Below are positions 12,944 through 24,641 of a stretch of DNA of 64,000 nt, piece after piece; position 1 is the first letter of the stretch, and the number at the start of each line of letters is the position of its first letter. The DNA is taken from contig CM060194.1 in the NCBI GenBank assembly GCA_030549335.1, forward strand, positions 20,152,171 through 20,216,170, written 5' to 3'. The position numbers were made by a program, and so were the translations under genes. The notes beneath the pieces are model-generated. The model was not told the DNA's origin. It saw only the letters and a list, made by a program, of their open reading frames with translations, and did no database searches. The DNA is from Pontederia crassipes (lineage: Eukaryota; Streptophyta; Magnoliopsida; Commelinales; Pontederiaceae).

Positions 12944-15900
12944 ATGGCGTTGGTTATCGTCTCCCGCCTCCCGCCGCCCTCTTCTCCCGCTTCATCCCTC
13001 CGGTGCGCCAGATCGTTGTTCCAGACTCCTCCCCATCGGACTCCCCGCCGCGCCTGCGGCCTCCTGCCCTGCTCGCTTGGACGTGTGAGGGTGTCGATTC
13101 CAACATTGCCCTTGAGTCCCAGGTGATCGTTCTTTTACGGTTTCCATTTCGCACAATTTGGAGGCGCCCCTCGTTATGTTCTGAGTGGGAGTATCATTTG
13201 AATATTAACTTGTCTCAAGGTTAAATTGTGATATGGGGCCATTAATTCATTTGTTGACTTGTAAGGTGTATTACTGATTTGGTTTCAAAATTAGCTTATA
13301 GAAATGGACGCGTTCTCGTTATCTTAGATTTCGAAATAGGACTTCATTTTATGTGGATTCTTCTGAGTGAAAGGTCGACTTGTTTGAGAGTTTGATTTTG
13401 TCCTTTGTCGCAGATTGGGTCTTCTCACCTCAAGGTGTTCTCTTACAAATGCTGATGTTGATGTGGACTATACACCAATCGACAATGATGTCTCAGAGGG
13501 TCTGTCACCTGGTGCATCTGGTTGCTCGCTTCCTGTTATCCATCTTAAGCCACAAATTCTTGACCCGAATCCCGCAAATTTCCTCAATGAAGAGGTCTCA
13601 TACAGCCATATGTGTTCTAATCAGTAGTAGTAGTAGTAGTAGGAATATTTTTCTTTATGTAGATAGTTTATCTGAAGAAAAGTTTTGTGCCTCAGGTTCC
13701 ATCAGAATTGGGAACACATGCATTAGCAGCTACTCCAGATCATCCTGCTGGTCTATATGGTAAAATTAATTTACATACTTCGAGTAAAAGAAATATTCAG
13801 CATAATACTATATGCAAGTTCACTTGAAACTTCCATTTTACTGTCATCAATCATTAAACCATGTTATTTGCCAAACTTTTTAGCAAACAAAATAAAGGAA
13901 AAAATGGTGTAAAATGTTCTTTTGCAAACTGTGCACAAATTATAAATCTCTGAGGCGAAGAAAGAGGAGCAGGAACAACAGGTGTACTACATAGTACTAT
14001 AATGAGTAAAACTTATTGTATATGGTTTAATTTTGAAATTGTGTTCAAATGTTCAAGCAAAAACAGTATATGTGGGATCACTTTTTCATGTGCATTTTTC
14101 TCTCTACTATTTTTGTTTATTTCTATTTGAGCTATATGGATATGTAATTTTACGTTGATTAAAAAGCAGCAATAGTGGTTCATTCTACTTTATATTAGGA
14201 TCATAATTGTATAATGTGTCATCGCAGCCCTATATGCTAGCTTCTTACTTGGAAATCTGGTGGAGCAAAGTTGGAATTTTATCTGGCCTGCTGCTGTTGC
14301 TATTTTACATCCAAGTCTGTTGCCTATTGCTGTTGTTGGCTTCTTCACAAAGGTATTTTCTGACTTGATCCTTGTTAAAATATGAAGTGGTGGTGCTAGT
14401 ATATCTTTTTTGTGTGTAGCTTGCTATCTTTATCGCCGCACCGATGGTTGGCAAGCTTATGGATAACTTTCCCCGACTTCCTGCATATCATAGCTTGAAT
14501 TTTGTTCAGGTTTGTGTTTCAAATTTCCAAGGTCATCTCTCACAAAAAGGAAGGAAACTTTCTAAAGTGATGGTTTTACAACAGAAAAAAACATCATCTT
14601 TTCATACATATATTCATTTGTTAATAACTATATTCTCGCAGACAGTTGCCCAGCTGTTGTCGGCTGGAATGATCATATATGCTATGAAGGCTGTAAAGCA
14701 GAGCTCTCCAACATTATTGCTTACCCAACCATGGTTTATTGTGCTAGTTGTTGCTGGGGCGATAGAAAGGCTAGCAGGTTTGGCATTGGGAGTGACTGTG
14801 GAGCGAGATTGGGTAGTTCTGGTAATATAAATTTCTTAAAATGCTATCACATGTTTTATGCTAACTGCATCAGTTTTTTTATATAATATCTTCGTTATAT
14901 TTGAAGTTGGCAGGAAAAACTAGGCCGGTTGCTCTAGCCCAAGCAAATTCTATTCTTAGTCGAATCGATCTTTTCAGTGAGGTAATATTCTCTCTATGCA
15001 AGGCTAAGGTATCTAATTCAATGGTTTTATAACTTATGATATCCTAGATCGTCATATAATTGTTGCTTATCCAGAATTGTATGTAGACTTGAAACTGCAT
15101 TTAAGTTATAGCATAACCACTTTTAGGGTTAGATAACTGGCCTTTACCTTTACTTTTGTTACTTTCTGAAAAAAAAAGTCAGTTAATACATCTTTATTGA
15201 TAGTTACTTAATAGAGGTACTCTTCCAGGCCTGCAATGATTTGATTTCTTGAGCTCAAAGAGACTAATTCAGCAGTGCCTAAGAATTTTAGGAAATTTGT
15301 GTGGCTTTAGGAATCTCATTGGACTACTGATCCCTTGTCGCAACTGCCTGAACTATGTTGGTTGCTTCTGTATGACTCTCCATGATGATTACTAATCTAG
15401 TATATCATTTGTAATTGATGGGCTGCATATTGTTATGATCAACTGCAAAGTTCAACTTTGCTTTCGCCATCACATATATGAATATATGATTGTATGTTCA
15501 AATGTCTGCAGATAGCTGGTGCTTCAGTTTTTGGTATGCTGTTGTCAAAGTATGATTTGGCGACCTGCCTGAAGTTTGCTTGTATTTTAATGATGTGCGT
15601 GCTACCTATTCTTGTAAGTTTTGTCCACCATTATTTTCTCTTAATCCTGAAGTGAAAAGCAATTCCTCCCCTTCCTGTGAATCATATTTCATTTTCCAGG
15701 TTGTATTAGGTGAAGTAATTAACAGGCTCTCTGATGGTGTCCTTGACTGCTCAAAGTTCCATGGTGATACTGTCAGAATTACCACTTCCTTTAACGCAGG
15801 GAAGTTAGGTAGTGAGATAATTCATGACTAATTTGTCTACTGCAACAATATTTATTTGTAGTTGTGCTTAATACTTCAGTTATTTATTGATTGATGTTCC

Positions 15901-17382
15901 AGTGGAAAATGGGTTAGATTGTATAAGACATGGCTGGAATGAATATAAACACCAGCCTGTTCTTCCTGCAAGTTTGGCATATGTGCTTCTTTATTTCAAT
16001 GTTGCGCTTGCTCCAGGTGCAATCATGACTGCATTATTGACACATCATGGTAAGTTTGATAGCCCTGTCTTGATTAATCTCGATCTTCTGTTTAGCTTTT
16101 TCCTTCATTATTATCTTTCGTATACTATCTTTCATTTCCATACTGTCATCACCTTATGATTAAAGGTCAACTTTTTTATTTCAATGAATTAACATTTTTT
16201 ATCTATGGGCATAAATGTAATTTCATCTTAAGAAATGCATTAAACTTTATCAAAATTCACCTCTTATTTTCTTCATTTTTCTTCAATGATGAATGGAAAA
16301 CATCTAATCATGCTTATAATTTAGCCATCTGTTTTCCAATTTCATGGATAAGAGTAGTCTGTATCACTTTTGGTACACATGCAAATTGCCCACATTCATC
16401 CTTTTCAGTTTTAATATAAGATGGGAATGCCTAAACCTGACATTCTTCCTTTCTCTTAAAGAAGTTTGTATGCCTTGTTGCTGGTCTTTTGTGCGATCAT
16501 TCTGGAATATTTTCCACACTGAATGACTTGCAGAGTTGGTCAGCCTTGTTTTTTTGGTGTGTTTGGTCTTGGAATTCAAATCTACTACTTTAAATTCATC
16601 ACAGGCATAAGTCCATCTATTATTGGGGGATTTAGCGGATTATGCTCTTTCATGGGCTTTGCGGCAACATTTATATCTGCAAGTCTTGTGAAGGAGTTTG
16701 GCCTTTTGAAGGTAGTGAAATCCACTGCCATGTTTAATTTCTGAGAGGTTTTTGCAAACTTGTCACTTGTTGAGAAGTTCATTTATCTTAACAGGCTGGA
16801 GCTGCTGGGTTATTGGTTCAGGCCTTTCTTCTTACAACAGCAGTCACTGTGTACTGGGGTAGTTCTATTAAGAACCAAACACCCTTAATAATTTTTCTCT
16901 CTTTAATTGTGAGTTCCAGAAAACTCTTTCAATGGGGATTTAATATTGCATGAGATACAATTTATCTGACGTCGTTTTGCATTGTTTGGCTCACTGCTTA
17001 TTTAGTTGCAGTGACTTCACATACCTTGATTACTTGAGTTAATTTGCCTTTTTTGGTGAGTTAATTTGCTATTTGGATCTATGTATTACAGGTACTTTCC
17101 AGACTGGGACATATGTCGTATGATGTGGTTGGTACACAGATCCTTCAAACAGGAATTCCTAATAACAAAGCAAATTTGATAGGAACAACAGAGCTCTCGA
17201 TTGCTAGCCTGGCTGAGTTGCTGATGTTGGGTGTAGCAATAATTGCAAATGATGTCTCACATTTTGGTTTCCTAGCAATGTTATCTGTAACTTCGGTGGT
17301 GGGGGCTGCATGCATGTTCTGCAGGTGGCTAGCTAATCCAACAGATAAGCACAGGAAACTCTTCAATTTTGATCTTCAGTAA
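12944..17382 (+). CDS. IREG3: Ferroportin-family transporter, chloroplastic/mitochondrial MAR1/IREG3-like (solute carrier family 40 member 3)
   Basis: Thirteen exons joined by GT..AG introns: 12944-13122, 13414-13594, 13696-13759, 14228-14352, 14420-14509, 14642-14821, 14907-14981, 15512-15613, 15700-15808, 15903-16049, 16605-16711, 16795-16908 and 17092-17382. They keep one frame and give 587 aa, close to the roughly 600 aa of Arabidopsis MAR1. The first 60 residues are rich in Ser, Arg and Pro and poor in acidic residues, as in an organelle transit peptide. The membrane domain follows with family-typical blocks [40 protein letters not shown] and [15 protein letters not shown], then [20 protein letters not shown] and SHFGFLA near the C-terminus. 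In Arabidopsis this protein sits in the plastid envelope and mitochondria, affects iron handling and lets aminoglycosides into the organelle. The start was chosen as the first ATG giving a transit peptide. Every splice site and codon phase fits, so the copy looks intact. Exon 3 is the shortest and least conserved part. Substrate is inferred from the family. Confidence 0.93.
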
Positions 17383-19507
17383 GAGCAACGTAAGATTTAT
17401 TGATATTTCCTATGCTTCTATCATATATTTAATGTGCATCTCTTACTTTTTTTGTGGGCTGTTAGTGCATCACAAGTATTTGCGATGAGCTTTAGTTGAA
17501 ATGTCTTTAAACTTTTTGAATGCCGAAATTAGATCTTATATATGAAAAATACCTGCTCGCTGTGAATATGAAAATGTTTCTCTCTATAAAAAAATATTTC
17601 GAGTATTATTCACATAATATGGCCTCAGAAAAGGTAAGCCATGCATTAAGAAGTTGGCGTGCTTTTACTTTCTTTTATCTGTTTTGATTAACACCCATGT
17701 TTCCTGTCTTATTGCAGACTATGCAGATTGTTGTACAAAACCCGTAGTTTCTGCACATATTTGAACACTAGCAAATTGACTTCTTAAGCTACATTGAAGA
17801 TTGAAAAAAAACTATAAAGTTTCCAGGTTGGGGGAGGCTAAAGAATTATTTGAACTTCAAAGATCATCGACCTTCTGATAAAATATCATTGACTTCGACA
17901 CAGTAACTTTATTTTTTTTAGGGGACTTACATTCTTAACTTAAGATTTATCATTTTCAAATGATCTTATTTATCTTGATTATTTGACAAATATTATACAA
18001 TTTCTTGTTATATTTTTTGGTTAGTACGAAGATGAGAGTGTTAGTATTCCTAGATGCTAATGAGAATGTACGTTATATGTAATAAAGTACTTAATATTTT
18101 TATTTATTTTCTGCACTAATTGTGGGAAACAATAGAAGACTACCAACATAAGATATTGATGAGAAATGGATGCATGCAAGTAATTTAATTTCAAAGCTTA
18201 CGTTGCAAGGCACGCGCGAGGACATTTGACCCGAATAAATAAAGGGGCAGATGTGACCTGAACAAATATATGATTCTATGAGTTACATGTCGACTTGTCA
18301 ACTGCGCAGCCGCAAATAAACGGGCACTTATATCAAGTAGCACTTGGGGACGGAAAAGAGATTTTTTATTTTATTTGTTCCCTTATTTTGTATGCAGGTG
18401 AAATAACGAGCATGTGAAGTCATGTACAGCATCTTCATGACTTCAGATTCTGTGAACTAGTTAAATCCAATAGTTATTGCAATAAATAATCATTTATAAA
18501 AAAACTAAATGTTTGGATTGATAATGTTTTATACAAAAAAACTTTTGAAACTCTTAAAAGTTGAAAGTTTAGGGCAAAAAATAGCTTTGTTTGGTTCGAG
18601 AGTTTTCGAACGGATGTGCAGGGTTTAGTTGAACCGGGATGAGTTTAGAAAGTCTAACACTATATTTCAATTAAAATTTAATATGTGATTCTATAGTATC
18701 AGATAATTCAAAAAACATCAAATTGATAATTTGTTATGAGTCATAAATAATTATATTCATTTTATCTTTTAAGTTTTCTTTTAATTAAAAATATTTAAGG
18801 TGAGTGAAATGAAGATATTATGGGAAGAAAAAGGAGAAAATTATAAGAGAGGAAAAAGGAGATATTTCTTTGTGAGAAAATAAGAATACTGGGGAAATAA
18901 ATAGTTATAATATTAACTAAATGAGAGAATTAAGGAGTGAGGGTGCATTATGTGACAGAAAATATTAACCATACACTATAAAAGCGAATGAAATTCCCTT
19001 TAGAGTAATAATTTTTTTAACTTAATTAATCTTAACTCATTTATTATAACTTGCATTCGAATAAAAATAATATAATTTAATTTAACTCCCTTACATAAAT
19101 TCATTTTAATGAGTACCATTCTCAAACTTATTAACACTTATTCTATCATCTTAACTCACCTTTGCATCATTAGAAAATCAAAACAAAGTCTAAAAAAACT
19201 TAAACATGCTTTATGATTTTTTTTATTATTTTGAAGGATAATAAAAGTAAGATTATAATGGGTAAGCTAACGTAATAGTTAAATGTTTTTTTATATAGCT
19301 GGATTAATTAACTATTAATAATAATATCTTGGGTACTTAAATTTATGAGAAAAATGTAGAATTTATAATAATCTCAGGAAAGAAAAAAATATAGTTCAAG
19401 GAAGACAAATTAGAAATAGATCATGAGTGAAACTGTAAATAGTTTTCCTAGATCACTGATAGAAATGTGTAAATAAAAGTATATGATTCACTTATCATAA
19501 AAACACG
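17383..19507. other. 3' flank of the ferroportin gene and AT-rich intergenic DNA
   Basis: Immediately after the stop codon the sequence is T-rich and probably contains the 3' UTR, perhaps with an extra spliced segment, because an AG acceptor-like context (cttattgcag) ends at 17718. From about 17930 onward it is AT-rich without coding potential. A gtttggttcg word near 18590 is typical of plant MITE termini, but I could not define an element. Confidence 0.5.
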
Positions 19508-19906
19508 GGATTAATTTTTTAAATGTCACCTAAATTATAGCGATTTTTTTATGTTCGTTTCTAATATATGAACTTATCATAAAAAAACGAAAAGTGCTCT
19601 ATCACGCTCCAATTTTGGAATCTCCGCTTGCTTAATAAATAAGTTTAGTCCATTCGTGTTAACTTTTATTAATATTTTTTATTTTTTTTAATTTATTAAA
19701 TTATTAAAATATCTTTTTGCAACTTAAAATAAATCTTCACTTTCTTTTCTTGAGGATAGTTGACATTTAATAAATAAAAAATAAAAATAATGAGAAAATT
19801 AATAAAATATGATTAATGAACTAAATTTAAAATTGTGATATAATTTAAAGGATGTAAATAGACGTGAAAAATTACTATAATTAAAGAAAAATTTAAGAAT
19901 TAATCC
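19508..19906. mobile_element. MITE, 399 bp, terminal inverted repeats GGATTAATT..AATTAATCC
   Basis: The left end GGATTAATTTTTTAAATGTC and the right end, reverse-complemented, GGATTAATTCTTAAATTTTT form imperfect inverted repeats that extend about 45 bases. Both arms include the family words aattatag(c/t)gattttt and its complement. The interior is AT-rich and non-coding. Related copies occur at about 25740-26215, 31205-31715, 31730-32170 and 43405-43608. No clean target duplication is visible, so the superfamily is not settled. It sits about 340 bases upstream of the universal stress protein start codon. Confidence 0.6.
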
Positions 19907-20247
19907 AAAGATATGAGGAGATAAAAAGAGAATCGTGAGAAGTCTATCAACATATCATGGAGCTCCCATATGTGCCACGTGGGAATACGTCTACTTCATG
20001 ATTGATGTCTAACCGCTACGCACACTCCCGTTATTATACTTCCTCGCGCCATCGTCGCATTTTTTTCCCCCCGGCTAAAGCCGACAGTTCGAGCGAAAGC
20101 AGTCCAAAAGCGGGGTAATTTTATCAATTCGCCCAAAGTTGATAAAGTGAGCGACCAAGGGAATAAAAAAAAGGTCATCGTGTTCTCGTCCTGTTCTTCT
20201 TCTTCGACTTCTCATTTGCGTTCTTGCCGTCGTTGTTGGCCGGCGTC

Positions 20248-22364
20248 ATGGCGTCGTCGGGAGATCGGAGGGTGGGGCTGGCGGTGGACTTCTCCCCTTG
20301 CAGCCGGGCGGCGCTCCTGTGGGCGACTGAGAACCTGGTGCGCGACGGCGACCACCTCATCCTCGTCAACGTCCAGAAGGAGGTCCTCTACGAGGAGGGA
20401 GAGATGCAGCTGTGGGAAGCCACCGGCACTCGTATGCGCCTCACTTCTTCTTTGATTCTTTCCTCTTTCGCTCTTTTTTTTTATTTTATCGTTGTTATAT
20501 CCTTCTTCGGAGTCATGTGAAATTAATCCCCAATCTGCGAAATTTCATAGGATTTTGTGGCTCGAGGATTCCTTTATTCCCGAAACAATCGGATTTCCGA
20601 AGTAAATCTGTCGTTATTAGGTGCTTTTTCAAGGAAATAAGTGAAACAAACATGTGAAATTTTGCTAATTCAGTTTATTAGTGAAATTAGTTCGCAATTG
20701 GGCAAAGAAATGATCCCGTCATGGATGCAAACCTGTTAGGGTTAGTGGGAAGGTACAATAACAACAACAAAGCCTTATCCCACTAGGTGGGATCGGCTAC
20801 ATGTTCATGAGATTCGACAGGGTTACTATCGGAGCCTAACACAACCCTCCTCCTTTATCCGGGCTTAGGACCGGCTATAAAACATAGGCGGAGTTGTGCT
20901 GAGCAAGTAAATTAAAATATATAAGAATGAGAAAGTGGGAGTAACCTTCATTGCTTTGTTCTTAAGATTGGGCAGCGTATCCTTCAGGGCATCCTCCAAT
21001 GCAATAACAAATCTTTCATATCTCTGCTTCAAACATTGTAGTGGGAAGGTAATGGAGGTTTATTTCTTTGTTGGAAAAATTAACTTGTAGTTGTATCTCA
21101 TGTTATCCTTTACGGCTACAAACTTAAACATTTTCCTAATTTACTTCCGAAAGATTATAATATGAAGCTGCCCGCAGACTCTGCTCCCAAAGTCACTTGT
21201 TTCAAACAAAAAAAAATTCTAATATCGAATAAGGTAAGATGAGACAGAAACCATTTGTTCAGAACAAATCAGTGGTCACTTCGCCCCTCCTTATTTATTA
21301 ATTGGTTTATTGAGAAAAGAACAATAACTTGCTGATTGTTTGTTTTTATGTTTCTGTCTAATAAATGAATTTCGTCTTGGTATTGTGAATTAATTTTTGT
21401 GCATCCCATGTTTCATGCAGTACATGACCTCACAAGTATTACATGTTCTGGCACACGGGTCATGTACCTTAGTTTCATGAATAACTTGGAGCGGCTCTCC
21501 CTTCAACCATCTTCTGTGTAGCAGGCAGCTTAATTTTGCTACGTTTGACATCAAGAAAATGTTTTACCTTTTAAATAATGTCATATATAATATCAAGCTA
21601 TGATGTGGCCAATCAATACAAAGGGCATTCACAAGGAATCTAAGTTTTCTATCATTCTTTCATGAACTTTTGAGTTATATTCTTTGCCATATCATTACTG
21701 CTATTCCTTTTATACTTTGGAAAAGTTCCTCTTTCATATGCTCTCTTTTCTTGTTGATTGTGAACGTGACACTGACGTTTTGAATTGGTGATTTCTTTTA
21801 ATGGCATATGAAAGCACTAATTCCACTGAGCGAGATGTGCGACCCTGCCTTTGCAAAGAGGTATGGGGTGAAGCCTGATCCCGAGACTTTGGACATTCTC
21901 GGCACGGTGGCAAGGCAAAAGCAGGTATCACTTGTGCTACCAAACGTTCATACATTTAAACTTTTGGAAGATAATGATCTATATACTATGTGTGATCATA
22001 CTTTCTTGTTTAGATTGTGATTGTTATGAAGATCTACTGGGGAGATGCACGTGAGAAGTTATGTGAAGCGATCGATGACATCCCTCTTAGCTGTCTTATT
22101 GTTGGAAACAGAGGGCTTGGCAAGATCAAAAGGTCTTCCATTTACCTTGAAATGCATTTACCTTGAACTTAACTAATTACTTGGTTTTCACAGCAGAAAT
22201 CTAAATGAGTAGTCCATTCATATTGTTTTTCTCTGGATAATGATTAAGAATAACGTTTGATGTTTGTCGTTTGGTGCAGGGTGCTTATGGGTAGTGTGAG
22301 TAATTATGTGGTGAACAATGCTCACTGTCCTGTCACAGTTGTGAAGAGCGATAATGAGAGTTAG
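20248..22364 (+). CDS. Universal stress protein (UspA domain), single-domain plant type
   Basis: Four exons, 20248-20431, 21815-21924, 22014-22132 and 22280-22364, give 165 aa in one frame. The N-terminal block [20 protein letters not shown] is the first beta strand and helix of the UspA fold. After the first intron come [20 protein letters not shown] and [10 protein letters not shown]. The C-terminal part has [20 protein letters not shown], which matches the ATP-binding pattern G-x2-G-x9-G-S exactly, followed by [14 protein letters not shown], the last strand. Single-domain plant USPs of this length are small soluble proteins that bind ATP and respond to stress; the exact role is not known from sequence. 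Exon 1 is very GC-rich, unlike later exons, as is common in monocots. The first intron, 1383 bases, carries a dispersed repeat near 20755. The gene appears complete. Confidence 0.92.
20755..20905. repeat. Dispersed acaacaacaaagcc-type repeat in intron 1 of the USP gene
   Basis: The segment opens with aataacaacaacaaagcctt and continues with ttatcccactaggtgggatc and ggctacatg, a sequence type found dispersed in very many plant genomes next to or within genes. It lies entirely in the first intron of the universal stress protein gene and has no coding capacity. I recognise the word order but cannot name the family with certainty, and the right edge is approximate. Confidence 0.5.
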
Positions 22365-23960
22365 TTCTTCTGCAGTGCTGCTACTTCCGTGGAGTGACGT
22401 TGAATTCTAGTTGTGTATTTGTGACATCCTAAGTGTGAAGTTCGATGTCAAGTTTCTTATCCATAAATAAGGACATTGGTCTTCCCTGTAAAAAAAACTG
22501 AAACTTGGTTTCTAGTTTCGTGTAAACTTTTCTGCGACTGCAATGCATCTCGGATATGCACACTGTAAGATATCATGGTCTCTGTTCTGATTGTGGCCTT
22601 ATTGAGTGTACGATCACAATGGCTGGCAACCGGAATCAGACACCGGTTACGTAAAATGATGTGGCCTTTGGTCGAACCAGAGGCAGAACTCAGTTTCATA
22701 AAAACAAAAAAGGGTCACATGACTTGACTTCTTTTTCCTTCCCTCAAGTATTGTAGCAGCCGTTCCTTCTTTTTTTTAAAGTTGACGTGGTGACATTTTT
22801 TTTCAATTTCGTTTATTCTTTTTTTTCTTTATTTTCTCTCTCACATGTATCTTATAAAATAATTTATTTATTAAATATAATGTATTTTTTAACAATTTTT
22901 TTAATTTTTACTTTTATTTATTAAAAACATTTTATTTTATATTTATAATATCAATATTTATTCAAAATTCATTTAAAATTAATTCATTACATTTATTTTT
23001 TTTTATCACATCATCTATTTTATTTTTCATTGTCAAATTTCACTTCATGCAAATACAACTTCGATTCAAATTTTATTCGCAACTACAACTGTTCAAATTA
23101 ACTCATTTATTTAAGTTCCTTTTTGTTCCATTAATTTGTGACTGCATGATGGAAAGCTTCAGTTGGCATTAGTGCGTGGGGCACAGGTGCATTCACTTAA
23201 AAATAAGTATGTTATAGAATGCACAAAATGTACTTAGCGGATTTAGAGATGTATTTTCGTTGGCAGTTCAAGTTTGTTAGGAGAATAATTCTGTGTGCGC
23301 GCGAGTGTGCGTCTATGTATGTATGCACGGTGCATATAATCGCTCAACAAACTTGAGGTTCATTAATTAAAGTTGGCGATCTCATGATTTAATCCCTTTT
23401 CAAAATCGTTTTATTTTTCATTTGTTTTTCTAGTGAAAATCTACCTACCTTGTATATGAATTAAAAAGTCGTATGAGATGTGATTCTCTATGGAATTATT
23501 TTGATTTACTAGTAAAATCATTATATATATGGTACGTACTAAGCTGAGTGTGCATAGTTCAAATCTTTATTTAGTCCTAATTAGATCGCCAAACAAAGGG
23601 GGTCTAAGTCTTCGCTCCTCCCCGCACAAAACGTTAAACGAGAAAACATTACACAAAGGTTATGGGGAGGAGGGTTATGGGAGGCCGTTGATTGGACGAA
23701 ACGCTAATTAAGCAAATTAAGCTGCAATTAAGGGCGATCGTGGACCAAGTCGTGTCGTTGGGACTTCGCCCATTTCCTATTTGTCAGGACACATCTCACA
23801 ATCCTCCCGACAAAGGCGTATCCAACCATCCCCACGTCCCCTTCTCTAACTCTTCAATTCCCCACCCCCTTGCATGCATGCATGCATGCCCCATAAGCTC
23901 ATATCTGCAACAAGTCATATAGTACACTTCCTCTCTCCTCTCTCATCATCCTCCTCATCC
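22365..23960. other. Intergenic between USP and pectinesterase inhibitor
   Basis: The first 350 bases look like 3' UTR of the stress protein gene. From about 22770 to 23150 the DNA is extremely T-rich and resembles a decayed retrotransposon or MITE, but no ends can be seen. From 23560 the GC content rises towards the next gene's promoter. No additional gene is seen. Confidence 0.5.
23871..23890 (+). promoter_or_regulatory. Overlapping RY (CATGCA) motifs
   Basis: The stretch tgcatgcatgcatgcatgcc contains several overlapping CATGCA/TGCATG words about 70-90 bases upstream of the pectinesterase inhibitor start codon. CATGCA is the RY element bound by B3-domain factors of the ABI3/FUS3/LEC2 class and is linked with seed expression. 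The run is also a simple (CATG)n repeat, so its role is only suggested. Confidence 0.35.
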
Positions 23961-24641
23961 ATGGCCGCCACAATGAGAAGACCCGACGCTCTCTCTCTCC
24001 TCTTCCTCCTCCTCCTCTCCGTATCCATCACCTGCATTCCGCCGGTTGCATCCATCTGCGTGCCCCGCAACTCCTCCTCCCAACCGATCACGTCGCCCGC
24101 CCAGGCCTCGGGAGAAGACCACAAGGCGGCAGCCTCGCCTTCCCCCAAGCCCTCCAGCAATTCTCCTGCTGCAGCCCCTTCCATCGCCGACGCCATCGAC
24201 GAGCTCTGCAGCCACACCGACTACAAGGACCTGTGCATATCCTCCACGCGGAGCCTCCTCCCGGAGACGGGCACCATCGACGCCAAGTCCTTCCTCCAGC
24301 TCGAGATGAAGGCCGTCAGGACCGGCGCCGAGCTGGCTAAGTCCAAGGTCAATGAGCGCGCCTCCGCCCCGGGCGCCGACGCGACAACGGGCGCGTACCT
24401 CCGGAACTGCGCGGAGCAGTACGACGACGCCTGCGGCAACCTGGACGACGCGGAGAAGGCCCTGGCGGCGCGCGACAAGGCGACCTTGGCCGTGCAGCTG
24501 AGCGCGGCGCTGGATTCGTTCGCGACGTGCGAGGACGGGTTCGCGGAGGCGGCGCTCGAGTCGCCCGTGGAGGCGGAGGACGAGGAGCTCCAACACTTAG
24601 CCAGCAACTGCCTCGCCCTCGCCGAGGTTGCCGTCAAGTGA
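23961..24641 (+). CDS. Secreted pectinesterase/invertase inhibitor domain protein
   Basis: One uninterrupted exon of 226 codons. Residues 1-31 form a signal peptide with the hydrophobic core LSLLFLLLLSVSI. Residues 32-74 are a low-complexity Pro/Ser/Ala linker. Residues 75-226 are the four-helix inhibitor domain: Cys83 and Cys92 (LCSHTDYKDLC) give the first family disulphide with eight residues between, and Cys150 (LRNC) and Cys190 (TCEDGF) fit the second. The family binds and inhibits cell-wall pectin methylesterases or acid invertases; sequence alone does not decide which. An upstream in-frame ATG at 23874 would add 29 residues without a proper signal peptide, so I prefer 23961. The DNA is about two-thirds GC, well above the flanks, and the opposite strand is open only for this reason. 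A longer Pro/Ser linker than usual, plus extra cysteines at 158 and 217, are the only oddities. Confidence 0.9.
   Translation: MAATMRRPDALSLLFLLLLSVSITCIPPVASICVPRNSSSQPITSPAQASGEDHKAAASPSPKPSSNSPAAAPSIADAIDELCSHTDYKDLCISSTRSLLPETGTIDAKSFLQLEMKAVRTGAELAKSKVNERASAPGADATTGAYLRNCAEQYDDACGNLDDAEKALAARDKATLAVQLSAALDSFATCEDGFAEAALESPVEAEDEELQHLASNCLALAEVAVK

Noticed and set aside
12584-13126. 180-codon frame starting at 12584
   Set aside because: It is in frame with exon 1 of the ferroportin gene but its upstream part is low-complexity 5' leader; the ATG at 12944 gives a normal transit peptide and length.
20147-20455. 102-codon open frame overlapping the stress protein start
   Set aside because: It is in another frame and runs across the exon 1 donor; the UspA frame from 20248 with three further exons explains the region.
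23955-24637. Long minus-strand open frames over the pectinesterase inhibitor
   Set aside because: They are caused by the high GC content of the real plus-strand gene; none has a plausible domain.
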